Origin: Tabrizicola sp.
GTDB taxonomy: Bacteria; Pseudomonadota; Alphaproteobacteria; Rhodobacterales; Rhodobacteraceae
Length of the DNA: 64,000 nucleotides
Direction: 5' to 3'
Assembly (NCBI RefSeq): GCF_030373185.1
Contig: NZ_JAUCZH010000004.1
Coordinates: 186,001-250,000 of the forward strand
The position numbers and the translations under genes are program-made. The notes under the pieces were generated by a model that saw nothing but the letters and a program-made list of their open reading frames with translations, did not search any database and was not told the DNA's origin. This document shows positions 1 to 8,073 of the stretch, piece after piece. Each line of letters opens with the position of its first letter. The stretch's first letter is position 1.

Positions 1-185
1 ACGTCTTCGATCTGCTCGGACGACACCTGTTCAGGGGGAAGAACCGTGTTCAGCTGGTCATAGGTGATGTAGCCACGCTCCTTGGCGTCGGCGATCATCT
101 TCTTGACCGCAGCCTGGCTCATGTCGAGCGAGACATCGGCTTCGTCGGCTTCCGGCTTGGTATCGTCTGTGTCCTTGAGGGCCAT
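1..185 (-). CDS. rpoD: RNA polymerase sigma factor RpoD, N-terminal fragment (runs off the window)
   Basis: Only the first 61 or so codons are present; the gene continues beyond position 1. The start ATG at 185-183 is preceded by an AAGGAG Shine-Dalgarno. The product begins MALKDTDDTKPEADEADVSL and continues with the acidic, helical region 1.1 typical of the primary (sigma-70) factor, including a KERGYITYDQLN stretch. It lies 74 bp downstream of dnaG on the same strand, the usual dnaG-rpoD arrangement, so the two are probably co-transcribed. Because the core-binding and promoter-binding regions are outside the window, the call rests on region 1.1 and on the neighbour. Confidence 0.9.
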   Translation of the reverse strand, partial: MALKDTDDTKPEADEADVSLDMSQAAVKKMIADAKERGYITYDQLNTVLPPEQVSSEQIED

Positions 186-259
186 GTGGTCTCCTTGAGG
201 GCGAATCGGGACTTGGCTGTCGAATCAATAACGCGAATCAGGCTGGGGGAAAGGCCGAA

Positions 260-2170
260 TCAGCGGTTTTTCTTGACCCAGACCTGGCTATCGATCAGGG
301 CTTGCAGATGTTTTGACAAGGCGGCGCGGTCTTCGCCCAGATCCTTTGTGTCGTTGTTTACGGTCCGTTCTGACCGGTGTCGTGCTGCGGCGGCCTGTGA
401 AAGCCGCCAGGTCAGGCCTTCGTCAGCCAGACCTTCCATGTCCTCAACCGCCTCCTCTATCTCGCGCCGCGCGCCGCGCCGGGCATCCAGCTTCGCCAGT
501 TCTTCGGCGAGGCAAAGCATGGCAAGCGCATCATCGCCCGCATTTCGGACAGGCGGCGCAATTGCGACATGGGGGCGCGACATCAGGGCGTCAAGGGCAG
601 CGGGCGCTGCTACTCGGATCCGGGCAGCCAGGTCTTCCTTCCCGTCATGGCTCAGGATCAGGTGCCGGAGCGAGTCATGGTCCGGGCCAATGAGGTCAAG
701 CCGTTCCAGCGCGGCCTCAAACCGTTGGATCAAGGCCGGGTGCAGGATCAGCGTGGCCAGAATGACGGCTTCGCGCAAGGCTTCATCGACCGGACCAGAG
801 CCTTGGGCCAAAAGCGACGACCGGGTGCTGGCCAGCGCGCCACCGGGTGGGGCAAAGCGGCGGCCACCGGGCTGAAACGGTCGTCGGGTGCCAAACAGCG
901 CCTCGCGCAGACGCTTCATTTCCTCGATATAATGCGCCTTGATCGAAGGGTCGACGATGCGGGCAAGATGGGTGCGCAACGTCTTGTCGAGGGCCGCCTT
1001 GCGCTCGGGGCTATCAAAACTGCGGCCCTCGGTCTCGCGTTGCCACAAGAGTTGTACCATGGGCCGCGCACCATCAAGCACGGCCTGCATCGCCGACGGT
1101 CCTTGCGCCTTCAACAGATCGTCAGGGTCCATGCCGCCGGGCAGAATGGCAAAGCGCAGGCCCTTTCCGGCCTCCAGAAGCGGCAACGCGAGGTCAATCA
1201 CCCGCTGCGCCGCGCGCAGTCCTGCGGTGTCGCCATCCAGCGCCACGATCGGCTCATCGCTGATCCGCCAGATCAGGCGCAACTGGTCTTCGGTCACCGC
1301 CGTCCCAAGCGGGGCCACGGCTGCGGTGAACCCGGCTTCGGACAGGGCGATCACATCCATGTAGCCTTCGGCCATGATCAGCGGCTTGCCCTTGCCTGCC
1401 GCTTCGCGCGCGCGTGGCTGGTTGAACAGGTTCCGCCCCTTGTCGAAAAGTTCGGTCTCGGGGCCGTTCAGATACTTGGCCTGCGCGTTCGGATCGAGAC
1501 TGCGCCCGCCAAGACTGATCGCCCGCCCGCGCCCGTCGCGGATCGGAAAGATGATGCGCGCCCGGAACCGGTCATAAAGCTGGCCGTTGTCGGATTTGGC
1601 CACAAGCCCGCTGGCGACCATCAGGTCCGGGTCCACGCCCTTTGCCGCCAGCATGTCGCGCAGGGCGTGAAAACCATCCGGCGCCCAGCCGATGTCCCAC
1701 CGATCCCAGGCGGCCTCGGTCAGCCGACGTTTGTCAGCCAGATAGCGCCGCGCCTCGGCACCTGCAGCGGTCTTGAGCTGAAGTCGGTAAAATTTCACCG
1801 CCTCTTCCATGACCTGCGCCAGCTCGCTGCGCCGGTCGGCCCGTTCGGCGGCTTTGGGATCACGCGCCGGAACAGTCATCCCCGCCTCGCGCGCCAGAAC
1901 CTCCACCGCTTCCATGAAGGACAGGTTTTCCACCTCTTTCACGAAACTCAGCGCATCGCCCTTCGCATGGCAGCCGAAACAGTAGTAGAACCCCTTGCGG
2001 TCATCGACATGAAAGCTGGCCGACTTTTCCTGATGGAATGGACAGGGCGCCCAGAAGTCGCCCTTGGCAAGGTTCGACTTGCGCATGTCCCAAGTGACCT
2101 TTTTCCCCACGACCGAGGAAAGGGTCACCCGCGTGCGCAACTCGTCAAGGAATCCATTGGGCAGGCTCAT
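260..2170 (-). CDS. dnaG: DNA primase
   Basis: Synthesises RNA primers for the replisome. At 636 residues it has the normal DnaG size. The N-terminal CHC2 zinc-binding domain shows C43, H46, C64 and C67 (CPFH...CFGC). The TOPRIM catalytic core follows, with E268 in the AEGYMD motif and D312/D314 in ALDGD, the residues that bind catalytic magnesium. The C-terminal 150 or so residues are the variable helicase-binding domain. The start ATG at 2170 has an AGGTGG ribosome site. rpoD follows in the same direction, as in the macromolecular synthesis operon of other proteobacteria. Confidence 0.97.
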   Translation of the reverse strand: MSLPNGFLDELRTRVTLSSVVGKKVTWDMRKSNLAKGDFWAPCPFHQEKSASFHVDDRKGFYYCFGCHAKGDALSFVKEVENLSFMEAVEVLAREAGMTVPARDPKAAERADRRSELAQVMEEAVKFYRLQLKTAAGAEARRYLADKRRLTEAAWDRWDIGWAPDGFHALRDMLAAKGVDPDLMVASGLVAKSDNGQLYDRFRARIIFPIRDGRGRAISLGGRSLDPNAQAKYLNGPETELFDKGRNLFNQPRAREAAGKGKPLIMAEGYMDVIALSEAGFTAAVAPLGTAVTEDQLRLIWRISDEPIVALDGDTAGLRAAQRVIDLALPLLEAGKGLRFAILPGGMDPDDLLKAQGPSAMQAVLDGARPMVQLLWQRETEGRSFDSPERKAALDKTLRTHLARIVDPSIKAHYIEEMKRLREALFGTRRPFQPGGRRFAPPGGALASTRSSLLAQGSGPVDEALREAVILATLILHPALIQRFEAALERLDLIGPDHDSLRHLILSHDGKEDLAARIRVAAPAALDALMSRPHVAIAPPVRNAGDDALAMLCLAEELAKLDARRGARREIEEAVEDMEGLADEGLTWRLSQAAAARHRSERTVNNDTKDLGEDRAALSKHLQALIDSQVWVKKNR

Positions 2171-2233
2171 GCCACCTATATTGGCCCCGGGCGCGCGACT
2201 GTCCAGCCACAGCGAAACCGAGCGTGCCTGTGC

Positions 2234-2247
2234 GGGGGCTGGCCCCC
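2234..2247 (-). other. GC-rich hairpin after the amine oxidase gene
   Basis: A GGGGG/CCCCC stem with a four-base loop lies just downstream of the FAD oxidoreductase stop (2262) and upstream of dnaG. There is no T-run, so it is more likely an mRNA 3'-end stabiliser or weak attenuator than a full intrinsic terminator. Similar hairpins occur at 4944 and 5719 in the same gene block. Confidence 0.4.
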
Positions 2248-2261
2248 ACTGCCGACAGGGC

Positions 2262-3572
2262 TCACAAGCCCAGCCGGTCGCGCATTGAATACCAGGTCAT
2301 GGCCAGCACCAGAAGCGGCCAGCGCAAGGCGGCACCACCGGGAAAACGCGGTTGTGGCAGGCTGGCCATCAGATCGAAGCCCGCTGATTGGCTGGCCGTG
2401 GCTTGTGCCAGAAGCTTGCCGGCAAGCGTGGCCAATGCGACCCCATGGCCGGAATAGCCGGAGGCGGACAGCACATTCGGCCTGATCCTGGTAAAGCAGG
2501 GCATACGGTTGAGCGTGATCGCAAGCGTCCCGCCCCAGGCATGGTCGATCCGCACGTCTTTCAGCTGCGGATAAACCTCCAGCATCGGTTTGGACACGGT
2601 CTTCACGATATCGGGGAAGCGGTAGCCATAGCTTTCGCCGCCGCCGAACAGAAGGCGGTTATCCTCGCTCAGTCGCCAGTAATTGACCACGAACTTGGTG
2701 TCGGCCACGGCGACGGGTTCGGCAAGCACTGCCGCCGCACGATCACCCAGGGGTTCGGTCGCGATGATGAAATTGTTGATCGGCATCACCTTGGCCGCGA
2801 CCTTTGGCTCCAGCCCGCCCAGATAGCCGTTCGCCGCAAGGATCACCGTGTCGCAGGTCACACTGCCTTTTGCCGTCCGCACCACGGGCTTAGGCCCATG
2901 GTCGATGCCGATGACCTCGCTGCCCTCATGCAGGCGTGCGCCTGCCGTCGCGGCCGCCCTCGCCAGCCCCAACGCGAAGTTCAGCGGGTGAACATGGCCC
3001 GCCCCCCGGTCCACCTCGCCGCCCTTGTAGACGGTCGAGCCGATCAGGCGGCGAATGCCGGCGCGGTCCAGCGCTTCCAGCTGGGCATACCCGTAGTCGC
3101 GGTGCAGCTTTTCGGCGTAGGCATGCGTCTCGCGCACCTCGGCATCGGTCCAGCAGGCATGGGCGACGCCGGGCTGGAACGTCACCCCCGCCATCGAGTG
3201 ATCGGCGATCAGCTGGCGCACCAGGGCCTTGGCATCCTCGGCCAGATCCCACAGGCGGTGCGCGTCTTCCTTGCCCACCGTCTTTTCGATCCAGACCTGA
3301 TCTTGCCGCTGGCCGCTGCCGACCTGCCCCCCGTTACGCCCCGAAGCGCCAAACCCCATCCGGTGCGCTTCCAAAAGCACCACCGACAGGCCCGCCTCGG
3401 CCAGATGCAGTGCCGCTGAAAGCCCGGTATAGCCACCGCCGACAATGCAGACATCCGCCGTCACCACCCCGGTCAGCGCCGGGAACGGCACCACCGGCAC
3501 CGCAGTTGCAGCGTACCAGCTTGGCGGGTATTGCCCCGCCCGGTCATTGGCGTACAGAAGGTTCAGCCGCAT
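2262..3572 (-). CDS. FAD-dependent amine oxidoreductase (PuuB/DAO family)
   Basis: A DAO-fold flavoprotein of 436 residues. The Rossmann FAD-binding motif GGGYTG lies at residues 45-50, followed by LSAALHLAEAGLSVVLLEA, and the C-terminal FAD-contacting segment contains SGYSGHGV. The best family match by eye is gamma-glutamylputrescine oxidase (PuuB), which deaminates gamma-glutamylated amines to aldehyde, ammonia and peroxide. An upstream in-frame ATG at 3605 exists, but I chose 3572 because it overlaps the glutamine-synthetase-like stop by one base (TGATG), the signature of translational coupling. Its partners are two GS-like ligases and an amidotransferase, which supports a gamma-glutamylation pathway. 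The exact substrate is not known. Confidence 0.85.
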   Translation of the reverse strand: MRLNLLYANDRAGQYPPSWYAATAVPVVPFPALTGVVTADVCIVGGGYTGLSAALHLAEAGLSVVLLEAHRMGFGASGRNGGQVGSGQRQDQVWIEKTVGKEDAHRLWDLAEDAKALVRQLIADHSMAGVTFQPGVAHACWTDAEVRETHAYAEKLHRDYGYAQLEALDRAGIRRLIGSTVYKGGEVDRGAGHVHPLNFALGLARAAATAGARLHEGSEVIGIDHGPKPVVRTAKGSVTCDTVILAANGYLGGLEPKVAAKVMPINNFIIATEPLGDRAAAVLAEPVAVADTKFVVNYWRLSEDNRLLFGGGESYGYRFPDIVKTVSKPMLEVYPQLKDVRIDHAWGGTLAITLNRMPCFTRIRPNVLSASGYSGHGVALATLAGKLLAQATASQSAGFDLMASLPQPRFPGGAALRWPLLVLAMTWYSMRDRLGL

Positions 3573-4927
3573 CAGACGTTCAAGAGCAGATGCTCCCGCT
3601 CCCACGGGCTGATCACTTGCAGGAACTCCTTGTATTCGTTCCGTTTCACGCTGTCATAGACCTTCACGAACTCTGGCCCCATCACCTCTTTCAGCGCGTC
3701 GTCCTCGTCCAGCAGGTCGAGGGCATCACCAAGATTCACCGGAATATCTTCTGAATCGATATAGGCTGAACCACTGAATTCCGGCCGGCATTGGACCTTG
3801 TTCATCAGCCCCAGATATCCACAGGCAAGGGTCGAGGCGATACCGAGATAAGGGTTGCAATCCATCCCCGGCAGGCGGTTTTCGATCCGCCGCCCAGCCG
3901 GGCTGCTGATCGGGACGCGCAGGCCCGTGGTCCGGTTGTCACGGCCCCATTCAAGGTTGATCGGGGCGGCGAAGTCGGGGACGTAGCGGCGGTAGGAGTT
4001 CACGTAAGGCGCGAAGAGCGCGACTGCGGCACCGAGGTGCTTTTGCAATCCACCGATGAAGTGCAGGAAGGCCTCGGTCTCTTCCCCCTTGGGGCCGGCA
4101 AAGATGTTCTTGCCGGTCTTCATGTCCACCACAGAGGTGTGGATGTGCATCGCCGATCCCGGCTCTCCTGCGATCGGCTTGGCCATGAAAGTCGCAAAGC
4201 AATCGTGGCGCAGCGCGGCTTCGCGGATAAGGCGCTTGAAGAAGAACACTTCGTCCGCCAGCCGGATCGGATCGCCATGCGCGAGGTTCAGTTCGATCTG
4301 CCCTGCCCCGCCTTCTTGCAGGATACCGTCGATTTCCAGCCCCTGCGCCTCGGCGAAGTCATAGATGTCGTCGATCACCTTGCCGTATTCGTCCACCGCC
4401 GACATCGAATAGGCCTGCTTGCCCGCAGCCCGGCGGCCAGAGCGGCCCATCGGCGGCATGATCGGCTGGTTCGGGTCGATGTTGCGGGCGGTCAGGAAAA
4501 ACTCCATCTCGGGCGCCACGACCGGCCTCCACCCTTGGGCGGCGTAAAGGTCCAGGATCCGGCGCAGCACGTTGCGGGGGCTGAAGGGGACAGGATTGCC
4601 CTCTTGGTCCTTGGCGTCATGCACGACCTGAAGCGTCACATCCGCTGTCCAGGGGGCGGCGGTGGCGGTGGACCAGTCGGGTTCAAGGATCATGTCAGGT
4701 TCGGTAAAGGCATCAAACGGATTGTCGGCCCATTCGCCGGTGATCGTTTGCAGGAAGATAGAGTTCGGCAGGAAATAGCTTGTCTGCTTGCCGAATTTCG
4801 CGGCAGGCATCGCCTTGCCGCGCGCCACCCCGGCAATGTCGCCGATGATGCATTCCACTTCATCCACACGGCGGTTGCCGATGTAGTCGCGTGCTGCCTC
4901 GGGCAGTTGGTCGGTCCATTTGGACAT
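3572..4927 (-). CDS. Glutamine synthetase family ligase (gamma-glutamyl-amine synthetase type)
   Basis: A 451-residue GS-fold protein, close in length to PuuA/GlnA-like ligases that join glutamate to an amine using ATP. Visible GS motifs are the metal-binding EMEFF segment, MHIHTSVVD (the HxHxS-like nucleotide/glutamate loop), NLEWGRDNRTTGLRVP and the terminal RIENRLPG segment containing the catalytic-site arginine and glutamate. It lacks the C-terminal adenylylation segment expected of assimilatory GlnA. It is coupled to the downstream FAD oxidoreductase and lies 36 bp from the amidotransferase gene upstream. Gamma-glutamylation of putrescine or another amine is an inference from neighbours. 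Confidence 0.87.
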   Translation of the reverse strand: MSKWTDQLPEAARDYIGNRRVDEVECIIGDIAGVARGKAMPAAKFGKQTSYFLPNSIFLQTITGEWADNPFDAFTEPDMILEPDWSTATAAPWTADVTLQVVHDAKDQEGNPVPFSPRNVLRRILDLYAAQGWRPVVAPEMEFFLTARNIDPNQPIMPPMGRSGRRAAGKQAYSMSAVDEYGKVIDDIYDFAEAQGLEIDGILQEGGAGQIELNLAHGDPIRLADEVFFFKRLIREAALRHDCFATFMAKPIAGEPGSAMHIHTSVVDMKTGKNIFAGPKGEETEAFLHFIGGLQKHLGAAVALFAPYVNSYRRYVPDFAAPINLEWGRDNRTTGLRVPISSPAGRRIENRLPGMDCNPYLGIASTLACGYLGLMNKVQCRPEFSGSAYIDSEDIPVNLGDALDLLDEDDALKEVMGPEFVKVYDSVKRNEYKEFLQVISPWEREHLLLNV

Positions 4928-4943
4928 ATGTCACACATTGTTT

Positions 4944-4956
4944 GGGGGTGGCCCCC
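4944..4956 (-). other. Intercistronic GC hairpin
   Basis: GGGGG-TGG-CCCCC in the 36-bp spacer between the amidotransferase gene and the downstream GS-like gene. It is short but strong, and is one of three look-alike hairpins in this operon. No poly-T tail is present. Confidence 0.35.
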
Positions 4957-4963
4957 GCGCACA

Positions 4964-5674
4964 TCAGGCGCGGAGCTTCTCGGCCCCATTGGATTTTGCT
5001 TGGTGGTTCAGAAAGAACGTTGCAATGCGGCCCGCCATGGTCTGATCGTCCAGTGGCTTGGCAAAACGGTCACGCGCGGCGGCCATCAGGTCTTCCGGTA
5101 CAAGCCCAGGGCCGCGGGTGCGCATCAGGCCCTCAACGAATTCATTCCGGAATTCGGGGTGCGCCTGGACGCTGAACATGCGGTCATCATAAAGGAGCGC
5201 CGCGTTCTCACAGAACTCGTTCGTGGCCAGCACCTTGGCACCTTCAGGCTTTTGCGTCACCTGATCGCGGTGCCAGGCGTTCAGCCGAAGGGTTTCACCG
5301 CCAAAGTCGTATTCCGTCGGACCGACAGACCAGCCGCCGTCATAGCGTTCAACCTTTCCGCCCATCGCCTGCGCGATGATCTGATGGCCAAAGCACACCC
5401 CCACCACCGGCACCTGTTCGCCGTAGGCCTTGCGGATGAACGCTTCCAACGGCTTGATGAACGGGTGATCCTCATATGCGCCGTGGCGTGACCCGGTGAT
5501 CAGCCAGCCGGCGCAGTCATGCACGTCGCCCGGAAACTCCATCGCTTCGACATGGTAGCGGCGGAAGGTCAGGCCCCTGCCTGCCAGCAGGGTTTCGAAG
5601 AAGTCCGGATAGTCACCGTGTTCGTCGCGAAGCGCGTCGGGCGAGGCGCCGGTCTGAAGGATGCCGATCTGCAT
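4964..5674 (-). CDS. Class I glutamine amidotransferase (GMP-synthase-like GATase)
   Basis: A 236-residue protein with the complete class I amidotransferase triad: C94 in VGVCFGHQ, H172 and E174 in AHPEF. The sequence belongs with the GMP-synthase-type GATase group (COG0518-like) rather than the PuuD group, but in this context it could play the PuuD role, hydrolysing gamma-glutamyl intermediates. The start at 5674 (MQIGILQTG) was preferred over an ATG 60 bp upstream because it begins directly with the first beta-strand of the fold. It is flanked on both sides by GS-like genes. The physiological reaction is inferred, not shown. Confidence 0.85.
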   Translation of the reverse strand: MQIGILQTGASPDALRDEHGDYPDFFETLLAGRGLTFRRYHVEAMEFPGDVHDCAGWLITGSRHGAYEDHPFIKPLEAFIRKAYGEQVPVVGVCFGHQIIAQAMGGKVERYDGGWSVGPTEYDFGGETLRLNAWHRDQVTQKPEGAKVLATNEFCENAALLYDDRMFSVQAHPEFRNEFVEGLMRTRGPGLVPEDLMAAARDRFAKPLDDQTMAGRIATFFLNHQAKSNGAEKLRA

Positions 5675-5718
5675 GGGTCTCGGTCCGTTGTGATGCTTGT
5701 GCTGAAGGTGGGCGCTTG

Positions 5719-5741
5719 GCCCCCCTTTGGTCAAGGGGGGC
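5719..5741 (-). other. Intercistronic hairpin between GS-like and amidotransferase genes
   Basis: A 9-bp perfect stem, GCCCCCCTT against AAGGGGGGC, with a five-base loop, in the 75-bp spacer between the upstream GS-like gene (stop at 5750) and the amidotransferase start (5674). It could reduce downstream expression or protect the upstream message from 3' decay. Confidence 0.5.
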
Positions 5742-5749
5742 GCATGCTG

Positions 5750-7090
5750 TCAGACCGTGTCGAGGTAAAGCTCGACCCGTTCTTCCGGCGAAAGCTCGGC
5801 GATGTAGTGCATTTCCTGCCGCTTGGTCTGCACCAGATTGCGGATCAGTTCCTTGGGCAGGAAACGGTAAAGGCTGTCGGAATGTTCGAACGCGTCAATC
5901 GCGGCTTCCCATGAGGATGGGATCTGCGGCAGGTCCATCGCATAGGCGTTGCCGGTCACCGCCGGTGGCGGCTCCATCTCGTCGTCGATCCCGGTAAGCG
6001 CGGCACCAAGGATGGCAGCCAGCATCAGATAGGGGTTCACGTCGCCACCCGCCACCCGGTGTTCGATCCGTCGCGCAGCCGGGTTGCCTGCCGGAATACG
6101 AATGGCCGCGGTGCGGTTTTCATAGCCCCACGAAATCGCCGTGGGCGCGTGCTTGTCGGGGACAAGGCGTTCGTAGCTGTTGAAATGCGGCGCGAACAGC
6201 AGCGTGCTGTCATGCATCGCCGCGAGGCAGCCTGCAACCGCATGACGCAGCTGCGCCGTGCCTTTTGGGCCGCCGGAGTCAAAGATATTGTCACCCTTTG
6301 CATCCAGCACCGAGAAATGCGTGTGCAGCCCCGAACCGGAATAATCAGCATAGGGTTTCGCCATGAAGCTGGCCGCAAAGCCGTGGCGCCGCGCCAGACC
6401 CTTGACCAGCATCTTGAACAGCCACGCATCATCTGCGGCGCGCAGCGCGTCATCGCAATGCATCAGGTTCACCTCGAACTGGCCAAGGCCGGTTTCCGAG
6501 GTGGTGGTGTCGGCGGGAATATCCATCGCCTCGCAGGCGTCGTAGAGGTCGGTGAAGAAGGTGTCGAAGGCGTCAAGCGCGCGGATCGACAGGGTTTCCG
6601 CCGCCTTCCGGCGCTTGCCTGACCGTGGGCTGGCCGGAACCTGCATGGTCTTGCCAGAGTCATCGATCAGAAAGAACTCCAGCTCCATCGCGCAGACCGG
6701 GGTCAGCCCCTTGGCCTTGTAGCGTTCCACCACGGCGCGCAGCGCATGGCGGGGGTCACCCTCATAGGGTTGGCCGTTTTCGCGGAACATCCAGATCGGC
6801 AGCAGCGCCGTCGGCGCCTCCAGCCAAGGCATTGGCATGAAACCGCGTTCGGTCGGCTTCAACAGGCCGTCGGCGTCGCCCTGTTCAAAGACCAGCGGGC
6901 TGTCGTCGATATCTTCGCCCCAGATATCAAGGTTCAGGACCGAGAACGGGAACCGTGTCCCGTTCTTCACCACATTTTCGGCAAAACGGGCCGGCACACG
7001 CTTTCCCCTTGCCTGTCCGTTCAAGTCAACAGCGGCCACGCGGATCGTCCGCACATCCGGATGTTTGCGCAAATAGTCTTTCATCATCAT
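5750..7090 (-). CDS. Second glutamine synthetase family ligase
   Basis: A 446-residue GS-fold protein paralogous to the one at 3572-4927. Motifs include CAMELEFF, TSETGLGQFEVNL, GLHTHFSV, ISWGYENRTAAIRIP and RIEHRVAGGDVNPYL. Three consecutive ATG codons (7090, 7087, 7084) start the gene and no good Shine-Dalgarno is visible, so the exact start is uncertain by a few residues. It is the first gene of the leftward gamma-glutamylation block, after a 152-bp gap that holds the palindrome at 7221. Two GS-like ligases around one GATase suggest either two substrates or two steps. Adenylylation-type regulation is not expected. Confidence 0.87.
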   Translation of the reverse strand: MMMKDYLRKHPDVRTIRVAAVDLNGQARGKRVPARFAENVVKNGTRFPFSVLNLDIWGEDIDDSPLVFEQGDADGLLKPTERGFMPMPWLEAPTALLPIWMFRENGQPYEGDPRHALRAVVERYKAKGLTPVCAMELEFFLIDDSGKTMQVPASPRSGKRRKAAETLSIRALDAFDTFFTDLYDACEAMDIPADTTTSETGLGQFEVNLMHCDDALRAADDAWLFKMLVKGLARRHGFAASFMAKPYADYSGSGLHTHFSVLDAKGDNIFDSGGPKGTAQLRHAVAGCLAAMHDSTLLFAPHFNSYERLVPDKHAPTAISWGYENRTAAIRIPAGNPAARRIEHRVAGGDVNPYLMLAAILGAALTGIDDEMEPPPAVTGNAYAMDLPQIPSSWEAAIDAFEHSDSLYRFLPKELIRNLVQTKRQEMHYIAELSPEERVELYLDTV

Positions 7091-7220
7091 CGTTGTTCAG
7101 GCAGGGCATGAACCGCCCACGCACAGACCCCCATGGTCCGGCAGGCAGGTTTCGGATCATGCCCTTGATCCCATCCCCTGTTTTTTTGATCCCCGGCGCG
7201 GGCCGTTATGGCGCCTGCAC

Positions 7221-7234
7221 AATTTGATCAAATT
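7221..7234. promoter_or_regulatory. 14-bp perfect palindrome, candidate operator
   Basis: AATTTGATCAAATT is a perfect inverted repeat in an otherwise GC-rich spacer between the ABC permease gene and the second GS-like gene. Two further TTGATC copies lie at 7165-7170 and 7186-7191, exactly 21 bp (two helical turns) apart. This is the natural place for control of the GS/amidotransferase genes that start at 7090. The regulator is unknown. Confidence 0.4.
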
Positions 7235-7242
7235 CGAGGTTA

Positions 7243-8073
7243 CTATCGGATGATCTGTGGACGCAAGCGAATTCTGCTTTTCTGGTTCGACGGCAAGTGC
7301 CGGTTCAGGCGACGGTTCACCAGTCCGAAGGCAAAGGTCAAAAGCAGGGTCAAAGCGATGAAATAAACGGCAACGATCGGATATGGCACGAAAGGGTTGA
7401 AGGTCTTGTCGGCAAAATACTTGGCGTAATAAAGCGCGTCGCCCATTTGGCGGAAGGCAGGGAAGCCACTGAAGAACACCAGTGTCGTGGCATGGAACAG
7501 GAAGATCGCTTCGTTGGTGTAAGACGGCCAGGCCAGCCGCAACATGGTTGGCCACTGGATACGGCGGAACTTTTGCCAACCAGTAAGCCCGTAAGCCTCG
7601 GCCGCCTCAAGATCACCTTTCGGGATCGACTTCAGTGCGCCGTGGAAGATCTCGGCGGCATAGGCCGAGGTGTTCAGGAACAAGACAAGCAGCGCCCCGG
7701 CCCAGGCCCGCGTTGTCCATGCGGTTTCCAGCGTGAAGCCCAGAACGTTGATCCCGACCTTGGGCAGAAGTTGCAGCGATTCATAGGCAAGGAAGAACTG
7801 GATAAACAGCGGAGACCCGCGAAAGATGAAGACGAACCATTCAGCAGGCTTGCGCAAAAGCATCCGGCGCGAAGATTTCGCCAGCGCCACCGCGATGGCG
7901 AAAAAGAACCCGAAGGCCAGCGCCAGCACCCCGAAATATACATTCCAGATCAGCCCTGACCCGATCAGCGTAAATTGCTGACACAAGGTGAAGTCGGTGC
8001 GCGGCAAGAGGTTCTCGCCATAGCCGATCGAGCGGAACGCATAGGCCTGAACCGTTTCCCAACAGGTCATCAT
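7243..8073 (-). CDS. Polar amino acid ABC transporter permease (HisM type)
   Basis: An inner-membrane permease of 276 residues from the His/Glu/Gln/Arg/opine family. Several hydrophobic helices are visible, and the EAA loop reads EAAEAYGLTGWQKFRRIQWP, the contact site for the ATPase. It overlaps the upstream permease gene by 4 bp (8070-8073), so the two are translationally coupled. It is the last gene of the transporter set before the GS-like genes. The substrate cannot be read from the permease; the adjacent catabolic genes suggest an amino acid or amine. Confidence 0.9.
   Translation of the reverse strand: MMTCWETVQAYAFRSIGYGENLLPRTDFTLCQQFTLIGSGLIWNVYFGVLALAFGFFFAIAVALAKSSRRMLLRKPAEWFVFIFRGSPLFIQFFLAYESLQLLPKVGINVLGFTLETAWTTRAWAGALLVLFLNTSAYAAEIFHGALKSIPKGDLEAAEAYGLTGWQKFRRIQWPTMLRLAWPSYTNEAIFLFHATTLVFFSGFPAFRQMGDALYYAKYFADKTFNPFVPYPIVAVYFIALTLLLTFAFGLVNRRLNRHLPSNQKSRIRLRPQIIR

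Noticed and set aside
569-2485. A 638-codon open frame on the plus strand opposite dnaG
   Set aside because: It lies entirely antisense to dnaG and the oxidoreductase, has no ribosome site and no recognisable motif; long antisense frames are common at this GC content.
3791-5491. A 566-codon plus-strand frame opposite the GS-like and amidotransferase genes
   Set aside because: Antisense shadow of genes with clear catalytic motifs; composition is rich in H, R, G and A as expected of shadow frames.
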